Assembly (NCBI GenBank): GCA_030159075.1
Contig: BROG01000075.1
Coordinates: forward strand, 806,501-870,500
Length of the DNA stretch: 64,000 bases
Direction of reading: 5' to 3'
Origin: Atrina japonica
Taxonomy: Eukaryota > Mollusca > Bivalvia > Pterioida > Pinnidae
The notes under the pieces are model-generated. The model saw only the letters and a program-made list of their open reading frames with translations, was not told where the DNA came from and ran no database searches. The translations under genes were made by a program, and so were the position numbers. This document shows positions 50,951 through 61,745 of the stretch, in pieces. How positions within the stretch are numbered: position 1 is the first letter of the stretch; each line of letters begins with the position of its first letter.

Positions 50951-50987
50951 CAGCGATATATAAAGCTATTAGCTTTATATATCGCTG
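50951..50987. repeat. perfect 37-base palindrome between GTAACAT direct repeats
   Basis: CAGCGATATATAAAGCTA, one unpaired T, then its exact reverse complement. GTAACAT immediately precedes (50944-50950) and follows (50988-50994). Confidence 0.9.
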
Positions 50988-50994
50988 GTAACAT

Positions 50995-51513
50995 TCAGTG
51001 TTCGAGTACATGTTCTACCTCCCATTAAATCTTATATATATTTTGTACAGGATTTGATATATTTTTCAAAATGAAAAAGTGAAGATGAAGCACTCTGGCC
51101 TATTGAAGTTTTTCTATCAATGAATTTTTTCCTTTTAATATCCCTAAGTAAACGATCTAGATCCACTTATAGCAAAACCAAAATGAGTGTTTAATCCAGT
51201 CTGTTAGGCTTATATAGGCTACCCTGGAGACATGGAATTTCGACGATCTAAGGACCCTTCTGAAAGAAGATATCGCTCATTCTATACACTCATCTGAATC
51301 AGCGGTATACAGTATCGCTGTCTGAATATATCGCTGTTCAAGTTCCTTATTAACATTCATGTTTTGGTCATTGAAATTTATTGGCATCTTTACCAAATTT
51401 AGAAGTATTTCGTTTTGACGAAATAAATTGAGTCATGATCAAAGATAGACATTTTGTAACTGGTAAACTGCTAACCGTTAGGGTGTCTTGCCTTATATGG
51501 AAATAAGGAAGAA
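50995..51513. other. no gene seen
   Basis: AT-rich. ATATCGCTG-type phrases recur at 51272, 51313 and 51335, echoing the nearby palindrome. Confidence 0.4.
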
Positions 51514-51542
51514 CGAAAGTAGAAGGCACCGGCGCACTAGCC

Positions 51543-51638
51543 ACTTCCGTTCTTTGCTTCCGGGATTGTTGAATAGGTGTACCGGTGAAAGAAAAAGCAG
51601 GTTGAAGATGAATAGACACGAAGCTACGCTTGTTCTGT
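51543..51638 (+). promoter_or_regulatory. candidate promoter and first exon of WDR1
   Basis: A GC-richer patch with two ETS-type sites (ACTTCCG at 51543 and CTTCCGG at 51557), then an ATG at 51608 followed by ten codons (MNRHEATLVL) and a consensus donor T|GTAAGT at 51639. The donor leaves phase 1, which fits the two leading bases of the WDR1 exon at 54175. WDR1 proteins usually start closer to the KIYASLP segment, so this could instead belong to another transcript. Confidence 0.35.
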
Positions 51639-51639
51639 G

Positions 51640-54174
51640 TAAGTTATATGTCTTTGCCAGTTGAATATTTGTTCTCCTGACTTTTACTATGACGTAAGAT
51701 TGTAATAACCCCGTTTTCTGTGACAGTTACTGTCCATAACTTTGTCTTTGGATAAGTGGGCCCTATTTCACTATTGAAAGTTGTTTTCAAATACTTCTGG
51801 ACTGACACTGAGTCTGTTTTCAGGCATGATTTAGCCTTGTATTGCAAGTTGTAGTCTGCCAGCCTCTTTTGTAAACTAAGGTTTATCAATAGCATGTCCG
51901 TTGTTATTGTCATTTTGGGTTTTAGTACCGTCTGTATGGTCATTTTTGGAACACGGAAATTATTTGAGATCGGCCATTTGAGATACACTAAAACGACCCA
52001 CTTTGACCTCTGGCTCTGAAAAGGGGTGGGATAGGGGTTCGACTTAGTTCTTTAAATATAAGTCTTCATTGGTTCAAATCATAAATCCAGTACCGTTGTA
52101 GCTAATGTCATTTTCCCATGGCTTAAAAGTTTTTATCATATATATTAAATGTATTTTTACTATAAATAATAATACATAGGTAAACCTATGGAGAGGGCGA
52201 AAGCATTCATCAATAGTTTAACATGTTCAGTTTATCCCTTTGAGGATTCTGTCATGTAGCCCCGATGGGGACGACAGAATCGCCAAAAGGGATTAATGTT
52301 CTGTGTTTTTATCACGTAAATGTCTCGGTGATTTACTCATTGGTTTCAATAAATTTTTGAGTGGCCGACTGTTTCCTTGGTGTTAAATCTAAATAGAATC
52401 TGTGTTATTTATTAGTCATTAATCAAGTGCAACATTTTTTTATGCTATATACTTTACTCTATCCTAGTGTATCCATCATTTCTTGCATTTCACTTTACCG
52501 GAATAATGGATTAGGTTCTGTGTACAAAACTAGTCGTTATGGCGTAGTCTCAGTTTGCAAAATGTTTGCTAGTACAGTAGTTAATTACCTCGTTTGCAAT
52601 GCGCTTTTAAGTCATGACTTTACAATCCCAACATTTTGTTTATGCCTCGCGCAAATTCTATATAGATATATTGATGAGTAAAAATAATTTTGTACTTCTT
52701 TGAATGCATTCAAAATGAATAGATTCATTGTAATATTTAGGTGTTTTATTGTATATTTGACTATCTGAAGATGAAAAAAGCAATCATTGCAAGGATAACA
52801 TTGTTTATTTGAACAAATTAAACAATTAGAAAAAACATATACCATAGTTCAATAACATGAAGTAAAACAAATGGAAAATTTTGGAAATTGTAAAAGAAAA
52901 TACATCCTGTCAAATGCATAATGAAATATATTGATACTTAAAAAGTGTATCGATTATTGTATCGAATCAATTTCTATATCGATATCGAGTCTATCAATGA
53001 CAGCCCTAGTGCTTGCTAATGTTAAGGTTGAAGCCTGATGCACTGGACACAGTATACCAAAAAATGATCATGACAATTTACAAATTATGTATACTCTTGT
53101 AACATGTACATGCAAGTATTTTTAACATAAAATATATACATGTACATGTATAGTCATTTCTATATAATGTATTTCAAAAACTAAAAAATGTTAACAGTAA
53201 AGTAATATAAAGTACTTAAAGCAATATAAAAAATGTATGATGATGCAGGGAGGTAATGTTAAGTAATTAAAAATAAAAAGGTAAAAAATATCAAACAATC
53301 AATAGATCTTCATGAAACAAAATATACAGGGGCGCCTTTATTAAAGCAAGAGCCCTTATAGGGACAAATACGGTATTTGAAATACATGTATTGCTTAAAT
53401 AGCGGATTCTGTGGGCGTTTAAAAATTGTTGGTTTTACATAAAACAATGAAAAAAATAACATAAGTGACAAATATTTACGTTCCATGACTGCAACTGTGT
53501 CCCACAACTGCGGCTGTTGAGTGATCTGGTCATTGTCTTGATCACCTTGGAAAGTTTATTGGCACCAACATTCACTGCATTGGAAAATGTAATCTATTTC
53601 CGCCAAAGTGGTTAGATTAAAAAAGACTGTCACATCCAAATAAGAGTAATGAATATCATATGTAAAGATACATGTATCTATCCTTCTCAGAGCCAGATAA
53701 ATTCTCCTCCTTGATTCAATGCTCCATATTTGCATATTTATAAGACAATACTATAAGTTTTCAAATGGGGTAGGCGTGGTTTGAATCACAAGCTCCAATG
53801 TAATACAATCCGCGCCCACCCCAATTGTAATGTAGTTGCTACTGTGATTGTATGAGATAACCATTACTTATCAATAGTTCCAAATACTGATTAAATGACC
53901 TTGTCACCCTGTGTGATGTATTTAGTGGAAAAGAAACTACATGTATGTAGTAAAATTTATTATTGTCAGGTCAAGACAAGACAAGAGTTTGAACTGCATG
54001 GCTTTGAACAACCAATAGCCTACCTAATCCTACACGGTACATGTACATGTACCTGTTACCAACAATGGACTTGGAAATACATTTTAATCCTGTTTGCTGT
54101 GTTCCTTGTTTTTTCATAAGAAAAGAGAATTATATCTTGTTATTCATCATGTCTTTATACTGTTTCTAATTCAG
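51640..54174. other. 2.5 kb with no recognised exon
   Basis: If the candidate first exon is right, this is WDR1 intron 1. A minus-strand stretch 53462-53600 with acceptor-like and donor-like ends was considered but not accepted. ACATGTA-rich sequence at 53100-53150 and 54030-54050. Confidence 0.4.
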
Positions 54175-54296
54175 ACAAAATATATGCTTCTCTGCCAAAA
54201 ACAGAGAGAGGGAAGCCCATTAAACTTGGAGCAGATCCAAAAGGAAATAACTTCTTGTACACAAATGCTACCAGTGTGATCATCAGGGATGCTAAG
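54175..54296 (+). CDS. WDR1: WDR1 / actin-interacting protein 1, N-terminal exon
   Basis: Family knowledge: WDR1 (AIP1, UNC-78) is a cytoplasmic protein with two seven-bladed WD40 propellers that works with cofilin to disassemble actin filaments. The exon encodes [18 protein letters not shown] and then [20 protein letters not shown]. The segment around [14 protein letters not shown] is nearly invariant in animal WDR1 proteins. It is bounded by TTCTAATTCAG (acceptor, ending 54174) and AAG|GTAAGT (donor at 54297), entering with two bases of a split codon and leaving in phase 0, which fits the exon at 56991. The initiating Met is on an earlier exon (see 51608). Confidence 0.9.
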
Positions 54297-54317
54297 GTAA
54301 GTTTGCGGATCTAAGTA

Positions 54318-55529
54318 CAGTCAAACCACTTTAATACAACCATTGTTAATCTAACAATGTCACCCACTGACAGGATTTTCCCGAGAACAAACGTACATAA
54401 TGTTATTTACCTGTCGGTGTAACGAAATTTACAGTCAATCCTGTGATACAATGACACAAACATACCCCGTCAATTATAATTATTGGTTACATGTTTGGGT
54501 TTTTTACTGACAGTATTAAGGGGTTACAGGTGTTGAAGCAAAGACTTGTTAACAACACAGTTACCTTTGGAACTGTGTGCACTCAACTGTTACGAAAAGG
54601 GTGCTACACTCGATGACCTAGATCTTAACCGACTGTTGTATGTATAGTAATACACCTATCTCCACGGAGTTGTTTTCATAGAGCCTGAACACACCTTTTT
54701 GTTGTTTTTTCGTCAACAATATCATATTACTTTAATGACCTGATAAAAGTCTAATTAGTGTAAATAATAATGCGTTGAGTTCATAGGTAAAAATAATCGT
54801 CAATAAAACAATTACACCGTCAATTGTTTTCTACTCTCCACTGATAGGTGATGGCCTAGGTGTCAACAATTAGCGCTTGAGTCACCCTTACCTGTACGTC
54901 AATAGGCCTAATGTTTATAAGCCATCAGTAGGTTTCATTTGAACTGAACCGAAAGGAAGTGAAATACAAGCTGGGTACAAATTGAAAAAATAAGATTTAT
55001 AAATAAAGAATAAAAAATACACATAGTTGACAAGTTCCGTTAGGCTACATGTTCATTCTGATGTGGTTACAATGACGGATCTTTAAATTATTTCATTACT
55101 TGCGATAGCAGTAGACATTTTACTAAAACTTTATTTATGAAACGCATTTTTAAGAGAATTGTATCAGCAATCTCTGCATTTTTTATTTTAGCAATAAAGT
55201 GTCTAAATCGGAATCTGGAGTTATACTATTACATTCGGGCATTTTGTACATGATTCATGCATTTTACGACATCACCGATTTATGACCGATTTTATGAAAA
55301 AATAATTGTGCATCGATGTTCACAAGATTAACTTGCATATGCTTTATTTATATATCTTTATGGAGATTTTAATATTATATTCATTTACATGTACAAATAT
55401 ATGCATAAATGATACTGAAGGGAGCTAACTATGAAATGCCCAACACATCAAATTCATTACAGTGACAAATTCGATATAACATCATTCCTACATGGGAACA
55501 AACATGGTCGTTTTAAAGAGGGTTCACTG
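54318..55529. mobile_element. pogo-like non-autonomous DNA transposon in WDR1 intron
   Basis: The left end CAGTCAAACCACTTTAATAC plus AACCATTGTT mirrors the right end, whose complement reads CAGTGAACCCTCTTTAAAAC plus GACCATGTTT. A TA dinucleotide adjoins each end (54316-54317 and 55530-55531), the target used by the Tc1/mariner/pogo group. No transposase was recognised in the 1.2 kb between. Confidence 0.65.
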
Positions 55530-55883
55530 TATCAATATGCATGTTATTAAAACATACACTGTACTCAAAGCATAAACATTCTGCACTAATTTACATGTAC
55601 ATCAAAGACTTCAATCATGACATAATTTAAATAGATTTTATGGTTAGTTGACTTTTAATTATTTTAGTAAAATGATATTCACTTTTAACATAAATATAGA
55701 TAAAATCCTACCAGTATTATGGATTCTCTTGTTATATCATTTACATAGCATCGCACATTCTGGTGTACTCACAGTCAGTCAAATAAGCAATCCGGTATGC
55801 ACCAAATAATATATACCAATTCCTTGAAGAATTTGTACATGTACCTACAATTTAATGTTTAACCTTTAAATATGGATGAATCT

Positions 55884-55950
<67 letters not shown>

Positions 55951-56990
55951 AGTCTATGACTCTAGAAGTACAGCTTCATTATAGTACTATGAAATATGAT
56001 ATACGTCCATTATGGCCTTGTGATTAAAGGGAAGATAATTAGCATTCACAGCAACCAAGCTTTAATTTTTGGTGGTATAAGCGGCATGCTATGAGGGAGC
56101 AGTCATTAATGTTGAATTGAGTCTAGTGCTGCCTTTTGAGTCCGTAACACTTTCGATTTTATCTTGTGTACCACAGTTTCAGATTATGAAATATACCGGT
56201 AGAATAAAATGAAATACACAAAATTTGTACAACATGTACATGTTATCTTTGTCCCCTTGTGAATATGTCTACAAGTGAACAGCTCAACTTGGAGTTCCTT
56301 CTCAAGTTAGAGACAAAGACTCTTAATTTATTATCAAACTCAAACTATATATACAAAATATGTAAAAGGTAGAAAAAGATACAATAGGTGATAATGGCTA
56401 TCTAAACTTGAGTAATGAAGATAAAATGTGTAAAATCCTAATACAAAGAAGGGTCGTCGGATGTCAGCGACGGGTATTTACATTTTGGCTCTGCTCTTAC
56501 TAAAGTTAAATGCCAAAATTGCCTACGGGAATTTAGTAAAAGGAAAAGAGAGGAAATAAAATACAAAGTAGAAAATTAGCTAACAATAGATGAATAAAAT
56601 GTTATATGATCAGAGCAGAATTTGTCTGTCATATTTCTATAGGATATCTCGAGCAGTTTATTGACTAAATAGATGACATATATAGTGAGTAATTGTTGTA
56701 TGATAACACTTATATCCCATAATGCATCATAACAATTTTCAGCCACATTTGTGGCCTAATTCAACCTGTCTGACTGAAATAGGACAGGGGGCACTGCATC
56801 ATTTGACCTTACTGGGTCATGTTACTATATATAGCAATTTACACCTTCAAAAGGGCACTGATCATGTCTAATGGCTTAATAGGACAGTTGCATAATTCTA
56901 GAGTAATTTATATACATAAATCTCAGTTTTAAACCCAGTTGTTTGCTTTTAAACCAGGCGAACCGTATCATTTGTTTGTTTTTTTTCCAG
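55530..56990. other. WDR1 intron, remainder
   Basis: Contains an (AT)n microsatellite at 55886-55946. No other recognised feature. Confidence 0.5.
55886..55946. repeat. (AT)n microsatellite
   Basis: About 30 AT units within the WDR1 intron. Confidence 0.97.
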
Positions 56991-57081
56991 GATCCGTCAG
57001 AATCTGACATATACATGGAGCATGCTAAAGAAGCAAGTGTAGCCAAATATGCACCAAGTGGATTCTATATAGCATCTGGAG
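56991..57081 (+). CDS. WDR1: WDR1 / actin-interacting protein 1, second recognised exon
   Basis: Encodes DPSESDIYMEHAKEASVAKY and APSGFYIASG, the continuation of WDR1 into the first WD40 blades (animal homologues read YTEH...VAKYAPSGFYIASGD). The acceptor is a strong pyrimidine tract (TTTTTTTTCCAG, ending 56990) and the donor is GAG|GTCAGT at 57082. It starts in phase 0 and ends in phase 1, so the next exon should begin AT for the expected Asp. No such exon (DVSGK.R.WD type) was found before 64000, where the intron is filled with transposons and repeats. Confidence 0.92.
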
Positions 57082-57240
57082 GTCAGTTTCTTCTTGAGCA
57101 GTTGTGTTTTAGTCAATTGGAAAAATAAAATTGTACTTTTTTGCATGTAAAGCTACCAACATTGAAGTTGGTTGCTATCAAAATTTATAACATGAAAAAA
57201 AAAAAAAAATACTGACTCTTCTTATGAATAATTTATATGG

Positions 57241-57530
57241 TTCTATAGAATTCAAATTGATAAGAATGATAAAGAACTCCCATTTCTAGACATATTGATG
57301 TTTAAGAATGGCAAAAATATCATTGACTTTACTGAGCTGTATTGTAAGGAAACAGCTACACACCAATACTTACATGTAAATTACCATTCTTGTCACCCAT
57401 CCCATACCAAACTGAACTCCCATTCAGCATCATGGCCCAACTGGATATGTACCTTTGTGACCAATGAGAATCATCAAGTTTTTTGCTGTTTTGACTATCA
57501 TCTTGTTAAGTGTAATAGGCAGGAAGTGAA
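57241..57530 (+). pseudogene. Penelope-like reverse transcriptase fragment (second lineage)
   Basis: The frame reads KELPFLDILMFKNGK, ELYCKETATHQYLHVNYHSC and HPSHTKL, then after a small length change WICTFVTNENHQ. LPFLD...Y.KPT.T..YL...S.HP...K is the classic region after the catalytic core in Penelope-like reverse transcriptases. It differs from the Naiad-type family elsewhere in the window. It inserted in the WDR1 intron 160 bases after the exon; no ends were seen. The rest of the open frame to 57777 is partly unrelated. Confidence 0.65.
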
Positions 57531-57724
57531 AGGCCTAAGCAAAAACATTCAGAATGTGAAGATCTACAAAAAAAGTCATGAGGCAGAAATTGTCAAGTCA
57601 AAACAAATGGGAATATTTGACCTTTTAAAGGGGAAGTTTTATGACCACCCACTACATGTACCTGAACAGGTAACTCAGTTTGACAGTCGCCTGTCAATTA
57701 CTGTATCATGTATTAAAAATGGGG

Positions 57725-59129
57725 GCATGGGGCCACCACCCCCTGCCCGCCTTGCTCTCCCACCTAAAACCGCATAGGGGTACAGGGCCACCCCCACGGC
57801 AGCTCTAAAAATACCCGGAAAATAAGTCAAAATCGCCATCAGGATGCAACGTTCACCCCCCCGCACCGCCCCTCTCCTCCCCTTCATGTAAAACTTGATT
57901 TAAGGAAATGGCGGCCGGTCATGAAAACATGTCACTCTTGTCTATGATGTGATCCTTCTATCCCCACGGCGTCTGGAAGATGAAAGACGTCTACGCAGCC
58001 GTCTCCTGATTCATCCGCAGCATCACCCCCGTGCCTGCCGTGAGATGGATAGAACGGTCTGCCCACGGTCATGAACCAACTCTTTGACGAGCACCAGCTT
58101 AACTGCACTGTCCGCTAGCGATTCGACGCGGTCATGAACTAAATCATCGATGAGCACCAGCTGAACTGCGATGTCCATTTCCAACGACAACAGGATCATG
58201 ATCGCCACCACTGGCGCAAAGATCGGTCATCACTAGGAGATGAATCCCTCCGTGCCTCCAGCGGCACAACTGCAAGGAATCCTACAAAGCCCCTTTCGGA
58301 AAAACCCGTCCCTCGAATTGAGGCTCATGAGGAAGAAAAGACGGCAATATTCGCCATGGCTCTACTTGCGTTTTTTTTCTTTTTGTCGAGCTCCCGCAGT
58401 AAAACTCCCGTGATCATCGCTACAAAGACCCAGAGATTTTTCGCCCGCCCAATAACCATGACACTACGGACCCGAGAATTCGGAGTAGGGCTGCGACAAA
58501 TTTATTTGCCAGCCATTTCGACAGCCGAATAATCATGTCTAGCTGCTTCTTAATCCACTCCTTGACCCCCCTGCCTCAATCGGAGGGCGGCGGAGGAGTC
58601 GCTGGGGGTCGGAAGTTCCACCAAAAACGCAATTGCCATCTTGATCGCCGTGTGCAGCGAGAAGATTGTGACGCCCTGTTCCTGAAAGAGATTCGCCAGC
58701 CGTGTCCAAAGCGACTTGATGGCATTGAATATATCGCACACTGACTCCCAAAATGCCGACCAGCTGGTTCTTGACCATTCTGGTGGTCCCGCAACCCTCC
58801 CGCGTCCTCTCCTGCCTTCTCCCTCTCCGCAGCTGATCCCACGCCTTCATGTACACTTGGATTTTGCACAGGTTTTTGTTGATCTTCATTTTGTCTGTGT
58901 ATTTGAAGAGGATGTTTTTGAGATCCTGATAAAGATAGTGGCCAGCACTGATGGTCGGATAGATGGGGTGATCGCCAATCTTGCCATATCTGAACGCGAT
59001 GTCTTTTTTCTAGTTGTACTACCAGTTTCAGGAATTGACACTCTAGACAGCGACTTTCACGTTGCTGTCTTGATTGTTGATCTGTTTGGTCAACCTTGTG
59101 GGATTTCCGCTGATTTCGGTTAGGAAAAG
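57725..59129 (-). other. GC-rich island with overlapping open frames, origin unknown
   Basis: The composition changes sharply from the AT-rich surroundings. On the minus strand several frames are open in turn, with fragments such as KKDIAFRYGKIGDHPIYPTI (right end), SVCDIFNAIKSLWTRLANLF, VKEWIKKQLDMIIRLSKWLA and IFAPVVAIMILLSLE. Many are strongly hydrophobic or amphipathic and suggest a multi-pass membrane protein broken by length changes. Two near-identical 41-base units (58082-58178 region) encode AVQLVLIDDLVHDR and AVKLVLVKELVHDR. A basic RRRLRRRLSSSRRRGDRR stretch lies near 57970. I recognise no family. A fragment of a large DNA transposon or virus-like element is possible but unproven, as is foreign or chimeric sequence. 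Confidence 0.4.
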
Positions 59130-59295
59130 TGTTGGATGCTGATTACAACTATTTTTAGGTTCGAAATAAAGTAACAACACTTTGTGTTGGAGCCATGCCG
59201 TTTTAATCCATTCAACATGAAATGATGACGTATACACATCTGTCCATAATGTGTGGTCAACTCTAACTACTACAATTGACACGAATCATCTAACA
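59130..59295 (-). mobile_element. 3' LTR of Ty3/gypsy element
   Basis: On the minus strand it begins TGTTAGATGATTCGTG and ends GCATCCAACA (TG...CA with TGTT/AACA inversion). It is preceded by a purine tract AAAAAAAAAGGGAGA (59296-59313), the standard plus-strand primer site. It is 166 bp, short but normal for some gypsy lineages. The right boundary is firm; the left boundary rests on the terminal AACA only, since there is no 5' LTR to compare. Confidence 0.7.
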
Positions 59296-59313
59296 TCTCC
59301 CTTTTTTTTTTAG

Positions 59314-59531
59314 ATTTAAAGAATAAGATATTCAACACTCAAAAAGTCCAGATTTTTAAATCCATCTGCTTCGATCTGAAAACAAAATAAAGAATTCTTA
59401 CATGTGCATGTATTTATCTACCTGGATGTACATTTGTACATTAACTTATAATTAATGTCTTAAGTTGAAACAATCCGTTATATTGCAGAACATCAACGCT
59501 TACATGAAAATTTATAAAAATTTTTAAACAG
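59314..59531 (-). other. gypsy 3' untranslated segment
   Basis: Sequence between the integrase stop codon and the polypurine tract. AT-rich, no feature recognised. Confidence 0.5.
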
Positions 59532-61076
59532 TTACATATTCATTTTGTTCACGGGTTTAGAAACCCTTCCTGATCGTGTTATTACAACTTGAGATTTCTT
59601 CTCATTAGCACTTTTATGCAAAATTGTAGATTTCGCATTTTCCGAATGGCTAGATCGATTATTAACATACGATCTAAGATCGCTAAATGAATTTGTATCA
59701 CATCCTTGCGAATTACCACTATTTTCATTTGCGTTAGTAATAGATTTACCATTTCCCTTATTATCATGAGATGGGCTACTATCACACACTTTTGAATCAT
59801 TATAGAAACATGTATCACTTTCGTGCGGATCCATTTGAATTTGTGCTGGTACCAAATGTCGGCGGTTTCTACGGATGAAACCCTGCTGTGTTTCCACTAT
59901 ATATGAACGATCACTACTATTGTGATTTGAAATAACTGTTCCGCCTGTTCCTCCTTTTTGACCTTTTGGTGTAACCCAGACTGAGTCTCCTGACTTCAGT
60001 TTACTTAAACATACTGATCTATGTGATTTGTCAAAGTTGAGTTTTTGCTTACTACGATATAACTCCTCATACTGATGTACTTTGTTAAGATCTGGCCATT
60101 GTGGTCTGAAGTTGTTTGGATTTTCCGGTAACGTTGTTCTGATTTTCCGTCCCATCAATAACTCTGCTGGGCTATATCCATTTTTGAGTGGAGTTGCTCG
60201 GTAACTTAGCAACGCTAAATACGGATCTGTAGAGCTCCTAATTAGACGTTTTATGGTCTGTACGGCTCTCTCTGCCTCACCATTACTTTGGGGGTAGTGA
60301 GGACTACTTGTACGGTGATGAAAACCATAGTCTCTTGTGAACATTTTGAATTCTAGGCCTGAGTATTGTGGACCATTATCGGAAATTAGAGTTTCGGGTA
60401 TTCCATGCCTAGCAAAATTTGACTTAAGATGTGTGATAATCGACTGTGATGTTGTACTTTGCAACTTCGCTATTTCAATGAAACGAGAAAAATAATCTAC
60501 AACGAGTAGATTGTTATCGTTTTTCAGATGGAATAGGTCAGTCCCTAACATCTGCCAAGGCCTTTCTGGAAATCTAGTAACTCTCAATGGTTCTGTTCGA
60601 TCTAGTCTGTGTTTAGCACAAACTGTACAGTTTTTAACAAGGTCCTCAATCTCACGATTGATTCCTGGCCACCATACCGAGTTCCTGATCCTTTCACGAC
60701 ACTTGAGTATCCCTTGATGTCCTTCGTGAATTTTCTGTAACACATCAGCTCTTAGTAATGTAGGAATAATAATTCTATTTCCTCTCATCAATAATCCATG
60801 ACAAACTGACAATTCGTCTCGAATCTGCCAATACGGTCGGGTAACGATATCAATGGATGGTTTCTCAAATCCAGGCCATCCATCTTGACAGTATCTCACA
60901 ATAATACTTAATACACTATCCTCATGAATATTACGTCGTATCTCTTCTAAACGACTTTCACTTGCTGGGAGTGATTCAATAACACTATCCACATAAGATT
61001 CCACTACTGTCTGGAATTCCTCCTCTTCCCTTTGTCTACCTGGGAGAGGTGATCTCGAGAGCGCATCTGCAGATTT
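59532..61076 (-). pseudogene. pol: Ty3/gypsy pol: end of RNase H and complete integrase
   Basis: An open frame of about 515 codons. It starts after a stop at 61077 with KSADALSRSPL, the end of the RNase H domain, and includes the integrase zinc-binding motif H-x2-H...C-x2-C (HEGHQ and CTVC, residues 93-129 counted from the Met at 61004). The catalytic core follows with GTDLFHL (D155), LISDNGPQYS (D209) and HYPQSNGEAERAV (E245), a DDE triad at spacing 53 and 35. The C-terminal domain has SGDSVWVTPKGQ and IRRNRRHLVP and an Asn/Ser-rich tail. The reading frame is intact to the stop, so this part decayed little, but protease, most RNase H, reverse transcriptase, gag and the 5' LTR are missing. 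The break at 61077-61080 adjoins a tandem repeat. Lies antisense in the presumed WDR1 intron. Confidence 0.92.
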
Positions 61077-61080
61077 TCAG

Positions 61081-61745
61081 GTCAACCCTTATGCGAGTTA
61101 TTTCCCCTCTTTTGTGAATTTTTCATGTTTTTGGATGTTTTTGACATTATCATGAAAAGTATAATTAGAATAAAAGTGAAAGAAGCAAAAATGTTCAGCA
61201 TGCAAAGATCTACAAAAATGTCAACAGGGTTGAAATTTTCAAGTTGCCACTTATGGGATTTTTTTCCATTTAAGTGGATTTTTCATGTTTTTGACAGTTT
61301 TGTCCTATTATCTTGAAAAGTATAATAGCTAGAGTAAAAGAGAAAGAAGTAAAAATGTTCAGAACACAAAGATCTACTAGAAAGTTATTTGGGCCGAAAT
61401 TGTCAGGTTGCCCCTTATGGGAGTTATTTTCCCTTTTAAGTGGATTTTTCATGTTCTTGGATGTTTTTGACATTATCTTGAAAAGTATAATAGGTAGAGT
61501 AAAAATGAAAGAAGCAAAAATGTTCAGCATGCAAAGATCTACAAAAATGTCAAACAAAGCTAAAATTGTCAGGTAGTCACTTAAGGGAGTTTTTTCCCTT
61601 TTACATGGATTTTCCGTGTTTTTGACATTATCTTGAAAAGTATAACAATAGAAAGAATGAAATAAGCAAAAATGCTCAGCATGCAAAGATTTACAAAAAT
61701 GTCAATAGGGCCTAAATTGTCAAGTTGCCCCTTTTGTTTTATTGC
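61081..61745. repeat. ~160-bp tandem repeat, about four units
   Basis: Units carry CTTATGGGAGTTATTTTCCC, GGATTTTTCATGTTTTTGGA, TGAAAAGTATAAT and GCAAAGATCTACAAAAATGT. The type is common in bivalve genomes (recalled). The minus-strand frame at 61270-61686 is a by-product. Confidence 0.9.

Noticed and set aside
53462..53600. Possible minus-strand exon (NAVNVGANKLSKVIKTM) with acceptor-like and donor-like ends
   Set aside because: The opposite strand is also open, the signals are weak and the peptide matches nothing I know.
59043..59282. Minus-strand 79-codon frame next to gypsy
   Set aside because: Lies across the LTR and its border and shares no motif with env or other retroelement genes.
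61270..61686. 138-codon minus-strand frame with repeated membrane-like segments
   Set aside because: It follows the ~160-bp tandem repeat exactly. Frames at 63367-63630 and 62251-62547 are likewise repeat-derived.
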